This document shows, one piece after another, positions 22,460-33,483 of a stretch of 64,000 nt of DNA. Numbering within the stretch: the first letter of the stretch is position 1; each line of letters begins with the position of its first letter. The notes under the pieces are model-generated. The model was not told the origin of the DNA and made no database searches. It saw only the letters and a list, made by a program, of their open reading frames with translations. The position numbers and the translations under genes are program-made. This DNA is from Macrothele yani (taxonomy: Eukaryota; Arthropoda; Arachnida; Araneae; Macrothelidae), in assembly GCA_039090855.1 (NCBI GenBank), contig CM077023.1, positions 83,055,127 to 83,119,126 on the forward strand, written 5' to 3'.

Positions 22460-23150
22460 CTGTGATGGTATATACGGTGAAATATAGCGAATGTTCGTCG
22501 GACTACGTCTTGCGTACTGTACTTTTTCTGGTGGTACACTGCGTTATCCTTCTAGACTGCAACACCACTCTTGGGGAGCAACAAAATCATGGATGGAGGG
22601 GTACAGGGTCTTTAACAATCATGCAAGTCTCCACAATTGCAGAGGCCCGAAAGTATTCCAACCAATGATTCTCCAGATTATTTCGGTGCTGCAACCATCC
22701 TGCACCATGACAAATTAATTTATAGTACATGTGAATTTCAACACTCACGGTGACTATTGTCAGCATGAGGAAACTGAAAGCTAGAGTGGACAGAAAACTA
22801 AGCTCATCTCTTGTCATTCGACTCTTTAGTTCTGAAGCTTCCAGCATAGTGCGAATCTCAATTTTCTCTTTGAGATCAGGCGAGCGAGTCGGACAATGGT
22901 AGGTGGTCTTTATCTGGATGAGGAGACTGTCGCATCGATTTCTGAGATACATGTCTTGATAAATCTACATTATGTACCACTGTCATAGTTGTCACTGCCA
23001 TTTGACGGTTGATCTCTGAGATTACTCTTAAAATGCTCGTCCCGCGGGTCAGTTTTTCTCTGGATTCCATAGTTCAAGTTCAGTTATTTTGTCAACTGAC
23101 GTAGATTTTCACCAATGCAATTCCCGGGGATAGCTCAAAATTTACTGAGA
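22460..23150. other. Unassigned stretch
   Basis: Contains a minus-strand open frame (22587-22952) with TTYHCPTRSPDLKEK, faintly like the PxRSPDL of Tc1 proteins, but nothing else supports it. Possibly an extremely old Tc1 relic. Confidence 0.3.
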
Positions 23151-23159
23151 TTTCAGTTT

Positions 23160-24002
23160 ATTACTTACACCTGCCCTCGTTACATGAATGGTTCATTCTA
23201 GTACGTAAGAATACACATGTGAGCGGTGTCTGCTGTGTAAATCAGGCAGACCAGCTCGTCCAGAATCAGTCACCGTTCAACTGAGGGTCAGAATAGGTAA
23301 AGCATTGATTTTCGCGACTTTGAACGTGGCATGATAGTTGGCGACAGGTCTGCCGGTTAGAGTATCTCCTTAAACGGCCGTTTTTCTGGGCTGATCACGC
23401 ACAACCACAGCGAGAGTTTGTCATGAATGGTGCGACACGCAAAAAGCTTCCAGCAAACGGAGATCCTGTGGGCAACAACAGCTAATGGATCAGACGGGTG
23501 AAAGGAGATTGGCTAGAATAGTGCAAGCAAACAGACGGGCCCCAGAACGACAAACCACTGTAAAATTCAATACTGCTGTGCTGATTGAGGAACATCTCTG
23601 AATGCACCGCGTTTCAGATCATGTCGCAATTTGGCTACAACAGCAAACGACCATGTCTCCAGTTTTATTTGACTATTCTGATCCCCAGTTTTCGTCCACA
23701 ATATTGCCGACTGCCACAAGTTTATTGCGTGTTGCACCATTCACGGTAAACCCATTTTGCGGTTGGGCATAAAAAGTCCAGGACGACTGCCGTGTGGAAG
23801 ATGCTCGAATCGACACTCCTAGCACCGATTATCATGCCACGTTCAAAGTCTCTCATATCACTGGTTTTGTCCATTCCGACTTTCAGTCGAACACTAGCGG
23901 ATTCTCGACGAGCTGGTTTTCCTAATTTATACCGCACTATCGTACCGTCTTACGTGCTGTAGTAAGCCATTTATGCGATGAGGGCAGGTGTGCCAAGTAA
24001 AC
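23160..24002. pseudogene. Two Tc1-like N-terminal relics in inverted orientation
   Basis: Plus strand from about 23305: GKALIFRDFERGMIVGDRSAG, a Tc1 N-terminus, running in broken frames to about 23690. Minus strand from 23937: DKTSDMRDFERGMIIGARS and later WVYREWCNTQ, running down to about 23700. Their outer flanks also correspond: TTACTTACACCTGCCCTC at about 23160 and, in reverse complement, TTACTTGGCACACCTGCC at about 24000. So two copies of one family meet tail to tail, both lacking the catalytic half. Confidence 0.65.
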
Positions 24003-24010
24003 TGACGTCT

Positions 24011-24013
<3 letters not shown>

Positions 24014-24049
<36 letters not shown>
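24014..24049. repeat. (GT)n microsatellite
   Basis: About 18 uninterrupted GT units. Confidence 0.97.
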
Positions 24050-24366
24050 TTTCTCGAGAAAATGGATCTTGCTCTCTAGGCTCCAATAATTATTTATCTT
24101 TAAAAGACTGCCGAATTGCACTTCTTGCAAGTTCTTCCACCAAGATACTTTCTGCCTTCATGCATTCCCAATGTGTCAGATTCTGGCTGGTGTTGTACAA
24201 CTGTTTGTGTGCGTGCTCGCGCATTTGCAAACTATATGTAAAATTAAAAACGCTAAATGAAATATGATTTCTATAGTTTGAACGTTCCCTTTCCAAGAGA
24301 AAATAAACTGTGCTGAAAAAAGAGGTTTAGAAATTTTACTGGCCTGAATTTAAATGTCGAGGGTAT
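24050..24366. other. Unassigned stretch
   Basis: No feature recognised between the microsatellite and the next Tc1 element. Confidence 0.4.
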
Positions 24367-24367
24367 G

Positions 24368-25593
24368 TATAAACCGATGAGCCATAACATTATTACCACA
24401 CCCAGCCTAGAGAAATGAGTGCGCCTGGAGACCGAACGGTGGCGCAGGTGAAGTTCACAGAGCAGTACATGTACAACCCGAGGACCGGCTTTCGGTTACT
24501 ACAGTGTTCAGAGTCATAATAGGAAAAGCTACTGATTAATCGAAGTTTGAAAAAGGACAAATTGTGATGGACCGGCGCCTCGGAACTATGATCTCGGAAA
24601 CGGCGGCGCTTGTGGGTTGTTCACGTGCCGCTTAGCGAGTACGCATCAAAAGTGGTGCACAGATGGCCAAACGACGAACCATCGTCTAGCCGTGTGTCTT
24701 CCGCAGCTCATTGATGTCAGAGGGGAGCGGAGACTGTCGTGCATTGTTCACAGCGACCCCAGGGCCACAATGCGACAAATCACTTACAGCTACAGCAGTG
24801 GTGATCAGGGCAATGTGTCAGAGCACACAGTTCATCGCAGCCTTCTGCGCATAGGCCTGAGTAGCCGAAGACACAGCCGGGTCCCCATGCTCACTACACG
24901 CCATCGCCAACAGCGGATGAAATGGGCTCAGGATAATCGAGATTGGATCGTGGATGATTGGAAAAAAGTGGCCTAGTCTGACGAATCACGATTCCTGGTG
25001 CGTCACGTAGACGGCCGAGTGCAGATACGCCGATTACCAACGGAGGCTATGGCACCTGGATGCACTGTTGGGATGAAACAGGGCGGCGGTGTCATGCTGT
25101 GGGTGATGTTTTCTTGGGATACTTTAGGCCCCCTTATCCAAATAGCACAATCCCTAACAGCTGTCAGGTATCTGAACATCGTTGCGGACCAAGTTCATCC
25201 ACTCATGGCAACTGTGTTCCCTGCTCATGATGGCCATTACCAACAGGATAATGCCTCATGCCACACTGCCAAAATCGTCAAGGAGTGGTTCGAGGAACAT
25301 GCAGGTGACTTTCTGTTAATACCCTGGCCTCCAAATTCACCTGACATGAATCCAATCGAACATTTGTGGTTCGACTTGGAAAAACAGGTTCGCACTAAAT
25401 CGCTCCGCCCCCCCCCCGAAATGTACGGGAACTGGAGGACTTGTTGTTGACATTATGGTACCAGATACCCCAGGATACCTATCGCTACCTTATGGAATCT
25501 ATGCCTCACCGAGTGGCAGGTGTTTTGCGGGCTAGAAAAGGTCCTGCAGCTTATTAGGTAGGTGGTCATAAAGTAATGGCCTATCGGTGTATA
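24368..25593 (+). mobile_element. Tc1-like transposon, family II, copy 1
   Basis: Left end AAACCGATGAGCCATAACAT (from about 24370) and right end (reverse complement) ACACCGATAGGCCATTACTT form imperfect inverted repeats of about 28 bp. Inside is one transposase pseudogene on the plus strand. A second copy in opposite orientation lies at 27010-28176. Confidence 0.85.
24519..25557 (+). pseudogene. Tc1-like transposase (family II, copy 1)
   Basis: Nearly the whole protein is readable. The start is ATA where copy 2 has ATG, and a TAA follows five codons later. The 119-residue frame from 24617 covers the paired HTH domains (QKWCTDGQTTN, then RQITYSYSSGDQGNVSEHT). A TAG at 24975 interrupts the WSDESRF block that carries the first catalytic Asp. 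The next frame has YQQDNASCHTAKIV (second Asp) and PWPPNSPDMNPIEHLW (third catalytic residue, DD34E type). A run of C near 25405-25415 causes a frameshift, after which ESMPHRVAGVLRARKGPAAY ends at 25557. Inactive, but recently decayed. Confidence 0.85.
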
Positions 25594-25595
25594 TA

Positions 25596-26998
25596 CACTG
25601 CTGGCCACCCAAAATGCAATACCAAGAAGGACACGAGATAGCAAAGCTAGATTTACTGGACACATAACAATAGATACAAAAATGAAACGATTGAGTTTAC
25701 AGGCCCGTGCGACTTGCAGAACACGCAGACATCAATAGTTCGTGTGGCCCACATGGCTGGCAATAACGGCCGCTACACGCCGCGGCATCGAACGAAAGAG
25801 GCTTTAGATGTAGGCTTGGGGTATGTCGGTCCAGGCTGCTTCCACACGTTGCCACAGTTCATCAGGCGTAGCGGCGGGTGGTGCTTGCCGGGACACTCGG
25901 TTGCCGATCAGCGACCAGACGTGTTCGATGGGCGACATATCGGGAGAACAAGCGGGCCACGGCAGCAGTGACACGTTGTGGGCCGTGAAGAATTGTTGCA
26001 CGATGCATGAGACGTGCGGGCGCGCATTGTCTTGTTGAAACGTGGCCGCTGGCAGGTCCTGCAGGTAAGGTAGGACTACAGGCTCCAAAACGTCGGAGAT
26101 GTAGCGGTAGCTGTAGAGTGTACCGGCGATGCGTACCAGAGGGGTGCGGGTGTCATATCCAATTGCGCCCCAAACCATAACGCCAGGCGACGGACCGGTA
26201 TGGCGATGCATAATGCAATCGTCATACAGTCTCTCGCCGCGGTGCCGCCATACGCGTATCCGACCATCGTGGTGTTGCAGGCAGAAGCGGGATTCGTCGG
26301 AGAATACAATGTCGTGCCATTCCGTAGTCCAGGTGCGGCGTTCAACGGCCCACTGCCGCCGCACTCGTCGGTGGTGTAACGTGAATGGTAATCGGAGCAA
26401 TGGGCGCCGTGCGACAAGTCCCCGCTCCTGCAGACGACGTCGAATGGTACGTGCTGACACAGATTGTTGCGCAACACACCCTAATTCCCGCGCTAACGTT
26501 CGTAATGTGGCGGTGCGAGCCGTCAATACCCGCCGCACAACATGCTGGTCCTCTCGCTCTGTGGTGTGCTGCAGCAATCGCTCACGTCGGTCCGTCCGTC
26601 TCTCCTGCACCCACCGAATCCATACTCACCTCACTGTGGCTGGGTGTCGTCCCACACGGGCGCCGATGTCTCGGTACGATAAACCGCTGTCGCGATAAGC
26701 CACTATTCGTCCTTTGTCGAACTCCGAAACGTTCTGGAATGACTGCCGTATTCTGCGACGAGGCATCAGGAAGCTTCCCACGCACAGGTCCGGCAGCACA
26801 ACACACTTCCACTACTTACACCCCTCCTTCTGTGCACCCTTCTTATAGTGCTTCTCAATAGCGTGCCCGGCGCACATGATTTGCATACGCCTTGCAATGC
26901 TAATCGTTTGCATGTCCTCTCGCGGGCGACGCATGCTGCGAATTTCAGGCCAATCGGATGCTTCCTTCTTGGTGTTGCATTTTGGGTGGCCAGCAGTG
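25596..26998 (-). mobile_element. Tc1-like transposon, family III, complete
   Basis: Inverted ends CACTGCTGGCCACCCAAAAT (25596) and its reverse complement ending at 26998 match over about 36 bp. TA dinucleotides flank both ends (25594-25595 and 26999-27000), as expected for Tc1/mariner insertion. It abuts the right end of family II copy 1. The single gene inside is on the minus strand. Confidence 0.93.
25732..26766 (-). pseudogene. Tc1-like transposase, full length but with two nonsense codons
   Basis: Frame from ATG 26766 (MPRRRIRQSFQNVSEFDKGR) to the stop at 25732-25734, 344 codons plus stop, the normal length for the family. HTH domains occupy roughly residues 10-120. Catalytic motifs are intact: IVFSDESRF (first Asp), FQQDNARPH (second Asp), SPDMSPIEHVW (third, Glu; DD34E). 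Two in-frame stops break it: TGA at about residue 45, after RHPATVR, and TAA near residue 317, just before SLFRSMPRRVAAV. Otherwise there is no frameshift. The protein would bind the inverted ends and cut and join DNA at TA sites; this copy cannot make it. Confidence 0.9.
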
Positions 26999-27009
26999 TA
27001 CATATATTA

Positions 27010-28176
27010 CACACAAATGAGCCATTACATTATGACTACCTGCCTAACAAGCTCCAGGACCCCTTTTTCCAGCAAAACAGCGGCCACTCGGCGAGGCATC
27101 GAATCGAAGAGGTGGCGCTAGGTTACCATAATGACAACAGCTGGCCCTCCAGTTCCCGTACATTTTGGGATGGTGGAGATTCAGCGCGAACCCGCTTTTC
27201 CAAGTCGAACCACAAATTTTCGATTGGGTTCATGTCAGATGAATTTGGAGGCCAGGGCATCAACAGAAAGTCACCAGTATGTTCCTCGAACCACTCATTG
27301 ACGATTCTGACAGTGTAGCGTGGCGCATTATTCTGTTGGTAATGGACTTCAACAAGGAACACAGTTGCCATGAATGGGTGAACTTTGTACGCAACGATGA
27401 TCAGGTACCTAACAGCTGTCAGGGATTGTGCTATTGGGATAATGGGGCCTAAAGTGTCCCAAGAAAACATCGCCTACAGCATAACACCGGCACTGCCGGC
27501 CTGTTTCCGCCCAACAGTTCATCCAGGTGCCATAGTCTCCGTTGGTAATCGGCGTATCCACACTTGGCCGTCTACGTGATGCACCAGGAATCTTGATTCT
27601 TCAGACCAAGCCACTTACTTCCAGTCTCGATGATACTGAGCGCATTTCGTCCGCTGTTGGCGATCACGTGCAGTGAGGATGGGGACCCTGCTGTGTCTTC
27701 GGCTACGCAGTCCCATGCGCAGAAGGCTGCGATGAAATGTGTGCTGTGACACTTTGCCCTGTTCACCACTGTTGTAGCTGCGGGTGATTTGTCGCACTGT
27801 GGCCCTGCGGTTGCTGCGCGACAGTCTCTGCTCCTCCCTGGCTTCAATGAGCTGCGGACGACACACGTCTGTACGACAGTTCGTCGTTTGGCCTTCTGTA
27901 CACCACTTTTGATACGTACTCACTACAATAGCACGTGAACAACAACCCATAAGCCGCGCCGTTTCCGAGATCGTAGCTCTGAGGCGCCATGCTATCACAA
28001 TATGTCCTTTATCAAACTCCGATAAATCGGTAGCTTTTCCCATTCTGACTCCGAACACTCTACTAACTGAAAGCCGGTCCTCGGGTTGTATATATACTGC
28101 TCTGTGAACTTCACCTTCGCCACCGTTCGGTCTCTAGGCTAGGGGTGGCCATAATGTAATGGTTCATCGGTGTATG
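27010..28176 (-). mobile_element. Tc1-like transposon, family II, copy 2 (inverted)
   Basis: Ends CACACAAATGAGCCATTACA (from about 27010) and, in reverse complement, ACACCGATGAACCATTACAT (to 28176) are inverted repeats of the same type as copy 1. With copy 1 it makes a ~1.2-kb inverted repeat with family III in the loop. Confidence 0.85.
27048..28043 (-). pseudogene. Tc1-like transposase (family II, copy 2)
   Basis: Starts at ATG 28043 (MGKATDLSEFDKGHIVIAWR) and keeps an open frame of about 140 residues through the DNA-binding half. The block with the first catalytic residue reads WSEESRF, Asp changed to Glu, just after a stop. The second Asp motif reads YQQNNAPRY, Asp changed to Asn. PWPPNSSDMNPIENLWF with the third residue is kept. 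Stops and frameshifts occur in the middle and C-terminus, so it is dead at several levels. Confidence 0.85.
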
Positions 28177-28189
28177 TAGGGATTCCACA

Positions 28190-29180
28190 AAATAATGTGA
28201 ACACCTGGGAAATAGGCGATATGTCTTTATTACTTAGGTGTTGGACCACCATTTACCCTTAACACAGTTTCTAACCTTCTTGGAATAGATTCATACAGCT
28301 TTTGAATAGTCTCCAGTGGAATGTTGTATCATTTTGATAAGAACATCAGCCAATTGCTTCAGAGATGTTGGAGGAGGGAATCTGCTTCTCACTCTGCTCT
28401 CCAAAACTGCCCACAGTAGTCCAACGATATTCAAGTCAGGTTATGGAGATGATCAGAGCAGATGTTGAAGTCCACCTTGGTGCTCCTCAAACCAAGACTG
28501 AATTGCCATGGCTGTGTGTATGGGCACATTACCATCTTGAAAATGGCATCATTGCTGGAAAACAGCATAGGATGCACTTGATCAACCATCAGAACGTGTA
28601 AGTACTTGGACATTCACTGGTAGTTCTTGCTGGCGGCAAGTACTACACGATCTGGTAATGATGGGGCCAGCCGATTCTTAAGATATGGCAGCCCACGTCA
28701 TCACAGATCCACCCCCATGTTTGACAGTTGGAGCCAGACATTTCGAATTATACGCTTTCTTGAGGTTGCCCATGTGTAAACTTGACCTCCTGTTGGGAGT
28801 AATATAAATGAGGACTCATCGGATCATATCACGCGTTTCCAGTGATCAGCTGCCCAAGTTATGCAAATTACACCATCTTTTTTGCATTGTAGCGTTGGTT
28901 TCCATGATCAAAGGTTTAGCAGTTGCAGCTCTTCCATGAATGCTGGCTTTGTGAATTTCTCTGTGGACTGTTTTTTTGGAAACCGGGTCTTCCAGGGGGA
29001 TGCTGATGAGTTCTGCTGTCACTTTTGCTACAGTAGTTTTGTGTCGTTTGTACACAATCCTTGTAAGTTTTCGACGGTCCCCCTCACTCAGTTTGTTTTT
29101 GTCCGCAGTTGTTCTTCGTCGATGAAGTCTTGCCATGTTTTGTGTTCGTAGTATACAAACAAGCATGGCAAGACTTGTAC
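28190..29180 (-). pseudogene. Tc1-like transposase relic, family V
   Basis: From ATG 29136 the minus strand reads MARLHRRRTTADKNKLSEGD then RRKLTRIVYKRHKTTVAKV and WCNLHNLGS, a Tc1 DNA-binding half. Lower down, in other frames, come TVKHGGGSVMTWAA, WFEEHQGGLQHLL and PDLNIVGLLWAVLESRVRSR, the counterparts of the catalytic half and the SPDLNPIE region. It extends to about 28240. Several stops; clear inverted ends were not found. Confidence 0.75.
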
Positions 29181-29469
29181 CGCAGTGTACAACTTATGTA
29201 TAATAAACACTCTTGCCAAAAAAAAAAATCCCGAGAAAGTCGTTCGATTACGATGAAACTACGCATGCAAGTACCTCAGTGCCGAATATGTAAATGATTA
29301 AAAAATAACGACCAATGGCTAAATAATGGCTTGCCAAAGGGCATGGGAACTGTGCATCCAGAAGGGCATGTCAAGAGCAAAGCTTGCATGCAGGGAAAAT
29401 TGTGCCAGAGGATTGCGGTTGCATTAACCTCCACGGACTGTGAAGATGCCTTGACGTCGGATCCGTGCA

Positions 29470-30360
29470 CAATACCAGCAGTTGAGAGAGTTTGAGAGGG
29501 GGCGGTAGAAAGAGGGCGGTTAGTCAAGTCGCCGTATCGGCAGGCATTTCGTTAGGAGCGATGCGGCCATCAGAATATGTTGATGCCAATGGGTCGAGGA
29601 GAGCCCAACCCAGCTGCACGCGAGCAGTGGACGGCCGAGGGCAACGACAGAACGCGAGGATCGATCGATTAGGAGAGCTGCATGAACAGAACCGAATTCG
29701 TCGCTCTCAACCACCCGTGGCCATGTTGCGTCGTCTACAGGTACGGAAGTGGTCATCTGGACCGTTGCCTGACGACTTGCGTCACGAGGACTACATTCAA
29801 AGAGGCCACTCCGCCGCCTACCACTGACCAGCAAGCATCGCCGACACCGCTTGCAGTGGTGTAGGGCCCGATCAACGTGGGATAGAGTCCTGTGGCGTCG
29901 TGTGTTCTTCAGTCATGAGTCACGGTTTGCACTTGGCGCCGATGGCCAGCACATACGTGTTTGGAGACGACCCGGCCAGCACACGTCTCTCACACCAGGA
30001 ATGACTATCTGGGAAGCCATTTCCTATGATATCCGGACAGCTTTGGTAGTCCTCCGTACGGCGCTCGTGGCTCAACGGTACGTTGACGACACTATACGAC
30101 CTGTTGTGTTACCATTCCTGTCTCAGCACCACCGAGCAATTTTTCAACAGAATAATGTCCGGCCACATACGGCACGGCTCTCCCAGGCCTGCCTCAATAA
30201 TGTCGACACCCTTCCATTACCAGCAGGATCGCGCTACCTCTCACCGATAGAACATTTTTGGACATGATGGGACGCTACTTACGCCCATCCCGGAATGTCG
30301 GTGAACCGGCCAGCAATTTGGACATCATTTGGTACGCCATACCTTAGGACAGTATCCGTT
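29470..30360 (+). pseudogene. Tc1-like transposase relic, related to family III
   Basis: Broken N-terminal half (SGRPRATTERE-like near 29620), then an open frame 29851-30267: LQWCRARSTWDRVLWRRVFF and SHESRF, where the first catalytic Asp has become His; FQQNNVRPHTARL, where the second Asp has become Asn; and YLSPIEHFW, third residue kept. The frame breaks just after. The tail WDMMGR-like and YAIPQD-like parts follow in another frame. Two of three catalytic residues are lost. Confidence 0.78.
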
Positions 30361-30364
30361 TACT

Positions 30365-31765
30365 TATATGTATCTATACCACACCTGGTAACCGCTTGTA
30401 TCGGAGCCAGATGTGTCTCTAGAACGCAGTGACTTGTTCCACTGGTGTAGCTGTTCTATCCGAATAAATGGTCCAACTGCTTTAAAATTGCAGTCATTCC
30501 CTTTTCTGTGCATGTACATTGCAAGTACCAATTTCCTTCTCGATTGGATTATTAGTTTGTTTTTTTTCAAAGAGTGTATATATATCGTATATAACATGGT
30601 AAGCAAGTTAATAAGGTATCCACCAAAAACAATTTGAATATGAGAGGAGTCAATCAAAATGGAACTTTTGGAAAGAGATTTTAATTATGGCTTTGAAACT
30701 TAAAAGAAAATATTTCTTCTTGCACTGCTATCATATTTTCTATTCAACACAACCGCGTTAGACTAAGGATAATAATTCTTGGAAAATTCATTTGAAAAAG
30801 CGCACCTGCATTATTCAGATTTCCTGTCTTAATTTCTTATTCAGCACTTTAGTTTTCGTAGTTGGTTTCTTGGGATTTCATCTCATTCCTGTAATACGAA
30901 GTAAGGTTTGGGATAAAAAAAGCTCCGTCGAAGTGTTCTTGTACTTTAAGATGTGTTTCATGTCGGCGCCGAACGGTCCCTTGCGTGACTCTTTCAGCCA
31001 TTGTTCTTGAGGGCAGCCTATGAATTATGCGTATGTTAAGTGAACGAACACAAAACTCGTGCCAACGCATCCTTCTTTTGCACTTCTACCACGGACTCAT
31101 TTGATGAAAAATAAGAGGAATTGTACGAGTCGAGAACAAGATAGCTTTTCAAAAAGCAGGATGGTTCCTAATTATAAAATTACATCAGCGTGATGAGAAA
31201 TATCATTCTAATGCGAAATCAATAATACTCCTAGTATAGTCAAGAAACATGTTTGTTGAAGAACCTTTACTCATTAATCTTAGAATTACAAATAAGGTGC
31301 TGAATTTTTTTTTTTTTTTGGTTTCATTTTACGCTTTTCCTACTCTGAGCAATATTTTTTTTAATATTTTGCTTACACGACATGTGATCTACGGAGTGCA
31401 TCCTTGCGTGCTTTTCTTATAATGATCTGAAATCACTCGCACGGTTTGACTTCCCTTTTCACACTTCCAGTGAAAGAAAAACAATGCAGTATGAGATCCT
31501 GAGGCTTCTACTTGTGTGAGCCTCAGTTATTTCTCAGTCTTAACCTATTGTTTTTGTTAATGGGCACATTAAAAATATATAGTCAAAATGGTGATACTGA
31601 TATTCCACGAATATCATTTTACAGTAATCTTTTGTTTTTCGCAAATGCACTATGAAACTAGCATTTACTCGGCTTTTATTGCGTTAGCTTATGGTTTTTT
31701 AGGGTTATGCACCGAAAAATACTTCTGTGCTTCGGTTAACAGAAAAGCACATGTAAAATACTGAG
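30365..31765. other. Unassigned AT-rich stretch
   Basis: Only short open frames with no recognised motif. Poly-T tracts at about 31307-31319 and 31768-31790. The minus-strand frame near 30849-31070 is not recognised. Confidence 0.4.
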
Positions 31766-31767
31766 TA

Positions 31768-32001
31768 TTTTTTTTTCTTTTTTTTTTTTTTGACTGAAGG
31801 TTTAACGACCACCGTGAGCAACTCGATGTGATATGAGTGGACGAACGTCCATAATTTAGGGCAACTTGTTTCAGGGAAGGGAGAGAGCCAGTGCCGTAAG
31901 AAAATCACAACATCCATGCCTCACGGGGATTCAAACCTGGACCCAGCCCGGAAGAATGATCATAAGCCAGCGCTTAGACCACTGCCCCACCGGAGTGGCT
32001 A
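31768..32001 (-). mobile_element. tRNA-derived SINE
   Basis: Minus-strand copy with T-rich end, GGTTTAACGACCACC, body, B box GGTTTGAATCC and head GGGGCAGTGGTCTAAGC. The flanks share GAGTATT (left near 31762, right near 32005), a possible short target duplication. Confidence 0.82.
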
Positions 32002-32119
32002 CAGAGTATTAATGCACCATTTTTTCGTTGCTGCTTTACGTAGCGTTCAGAACGAAAAATATATATTTTCTGTCAAAAAAATTTTCTTCTCGTAACATAT
32101 GTATCAATACTTCTGTATG

Positions 32120-32560
32120 ACATTCTGGTGGCCGAGGGGTCTGTTTCGAATCCTTCGTCCGAGTTGGGCCTGGGTTCAAGTCCTGAATGCGGTTGGAGAT
32201 ATGTGTTTTTGTTTCTGTGCTGACTCTTTCACTTCCCTGGAACCAGTTGCCTTAAATTACCACTTTTTTCATTAGGTCTGGACTTGAACGACCACTGTGA
32301 GCAACTCGATGTGCTATAAGTGGACGCCTGTCCCTAATTTCGGGCCACTGGTTCCAGGGAAGGGAGAAAACCAATGCAGTAAGGCAAACGCAACATCCAT
32401 GCCTCTCGCCCGGGATTCGAACTCTGATCCATCTCGGAGGAATTGTCAGAAGTTAGCGCTTAAACTACTACGCTACTGGGACAGCACTTCAATTAGGGAC
32501 AGGTGACTTCTTATAGCCCAACGAGTTGTTCATTGTGGTCGTTAAACCTTGAAGCAAAAC
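32120..32560 (+). mobile_element. SINE interrupted by another SINE
   Basis: The head and first body part of a plus-strand SINE (32120-32262, ending CCTTAAATTACC) and its last body part and tail (about 32488-32560, AATTAGGGACAGGTGAC to GGTCGTTAAACC) are the two halves of one copy split by the minus-strand SINE 32268-32487. Confidence 0.75.
32268..32487 (-). mobile_element. tRNA-derived SINE nested in a SINE
   Basis: Minus-strand copy with CTTGAACGACCACTGTGAGC at the tail, body with CCCTAATTTCGGG, B box AGTTCGAATCC and a decayed A box. It sits within the older plus-strand SINE. CACTT on both sides may be what is left of the target duplication. Confidence 0.75.
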
Positions 32561-32619
32561 AAAAATTAATTGCTATTGTATTGAAAAAAACTGCACAGCA
32601 CTTCTAGTAATGAACCAGA

Positions 32620-32990
32620 AAATCGCCTCATTGGCTAAATGAACACTGGCGCAGGTTTCTGACTAGTCGTCCGACTTAGGCTTCGATTCGAGTCCCAGAT
32701 GGTGGTGTGTTTGTCCAATGGCACTGGCGCTTTCCCTTTCCTGGAGCCAGTGGCACCAAATTAGGGACGGGCGGCTACTTTTTGACCTTAGAGTTACTCA
32801 GGTGGCGCAGTAGTATAAGCGCTGGCTTACTACTGTTCGTCCACGTGGGTCCGGGTTCGGATCTCGGTGAGTCATGGGTGCTGTGTTTGTCTTACGACAC
32901 TGGCTCTCTTTCTCTTTTTCCTGAAACCAGTGGTCCTAAATTAAGAACGGGCTACTTCTTATAGCTCATTGAGTTGCTCACGGTGGTCGT
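32620..32990 (+). mobile_element. Two SINE copies in tandem, same orientation
   Basis: The first, 32620-32790, has a decayed head, a B-box relic ATTCGAGTCCC and a body ending at TTTTTGACCTTA. The second, 32796-32993, has A box GGTGGCGCAGTAG, B box GGTTCGGATC, body and GGTGGTCG; its tail resumes at 33484 after the piggyBac-type MITE. Confidence 0.78.
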
Positions 32991-32993
32991 TGA

Positions 32994-33483
32994 CCTGTCG
33001 TTGGTCGCGCTATGAGCGTTACTCTCACGCTTCTCATGCAAAGAGCGCCTTTATTTGGAAGTTACACTGAGGACATCACCCCTGCTTCAGTTGATTTTTA
33101 GAACCTTCTCAACAATCTGTGATCAGTTTCGATAAGGATTGGCGCGTCTTTGACTTTCAAACAGTGTGCTCTTTGCTTCCGTGTGCTTCGTGTGAACATT
33201 TTTCTCATCAGGCGTCCACTAGCGTTTGCGTCACGTGAGAGCTTTTCTCATCAAGCGACTTCTGGCATTTGTGTTTTGCATTTTTATAGATAACGTGATG
33301 ATACGAGTGCATTTTTGCCTAATTTGATTTGTAATTATGCACATTAACTATATTTCTTGCAAAGAAAGAATTCTGAACTGTTTGTGTTGAGTGGATTACT
33401 TAGAACAACGGTAAAAGGTAGTGTGAGAAAAACTCTCATGCGGGACCACTGGCTTTGTTCAACGTGTAGCGACCAACGACGGG
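32994..33483. mobile_element. piggyBac-type MITE inserted in a SINE
   Basis: Inverted ends of 15 bp: CCTGTCGTTGGTCGC at 32994 and the reverse complement of CCCGTCGTTGGTCGC ending at 33483. The right flank is TTAA (33484-33487); the left flank is TTGA (32990-32993), one change from TTAA. TTAA duplications and CCC/GGG termini are the signature of piggyBac transposition. Removing the 490 bp plus one TTAA rejoins the SINE tail as GGTCGTTAAACCC. No coding capacity. Confidence 0.82.

Noticed and set aside
22587..22952. 121-residue minus-strand gene
   Set aside because: Only a faint PTRSPDL-like match to Tc1 proteins; no other support, no splice or promoter evidence.
24013..24267. Open frame starting MCVCVCVC
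   Set aside because: Generated by the (GT)n microsatellite.
26129..26861. Plus-strand open frames of 158-189 residues
   Set aside because: They are antisense to the family III transposase, whose minus-strand frame shows all catalytic motifs.
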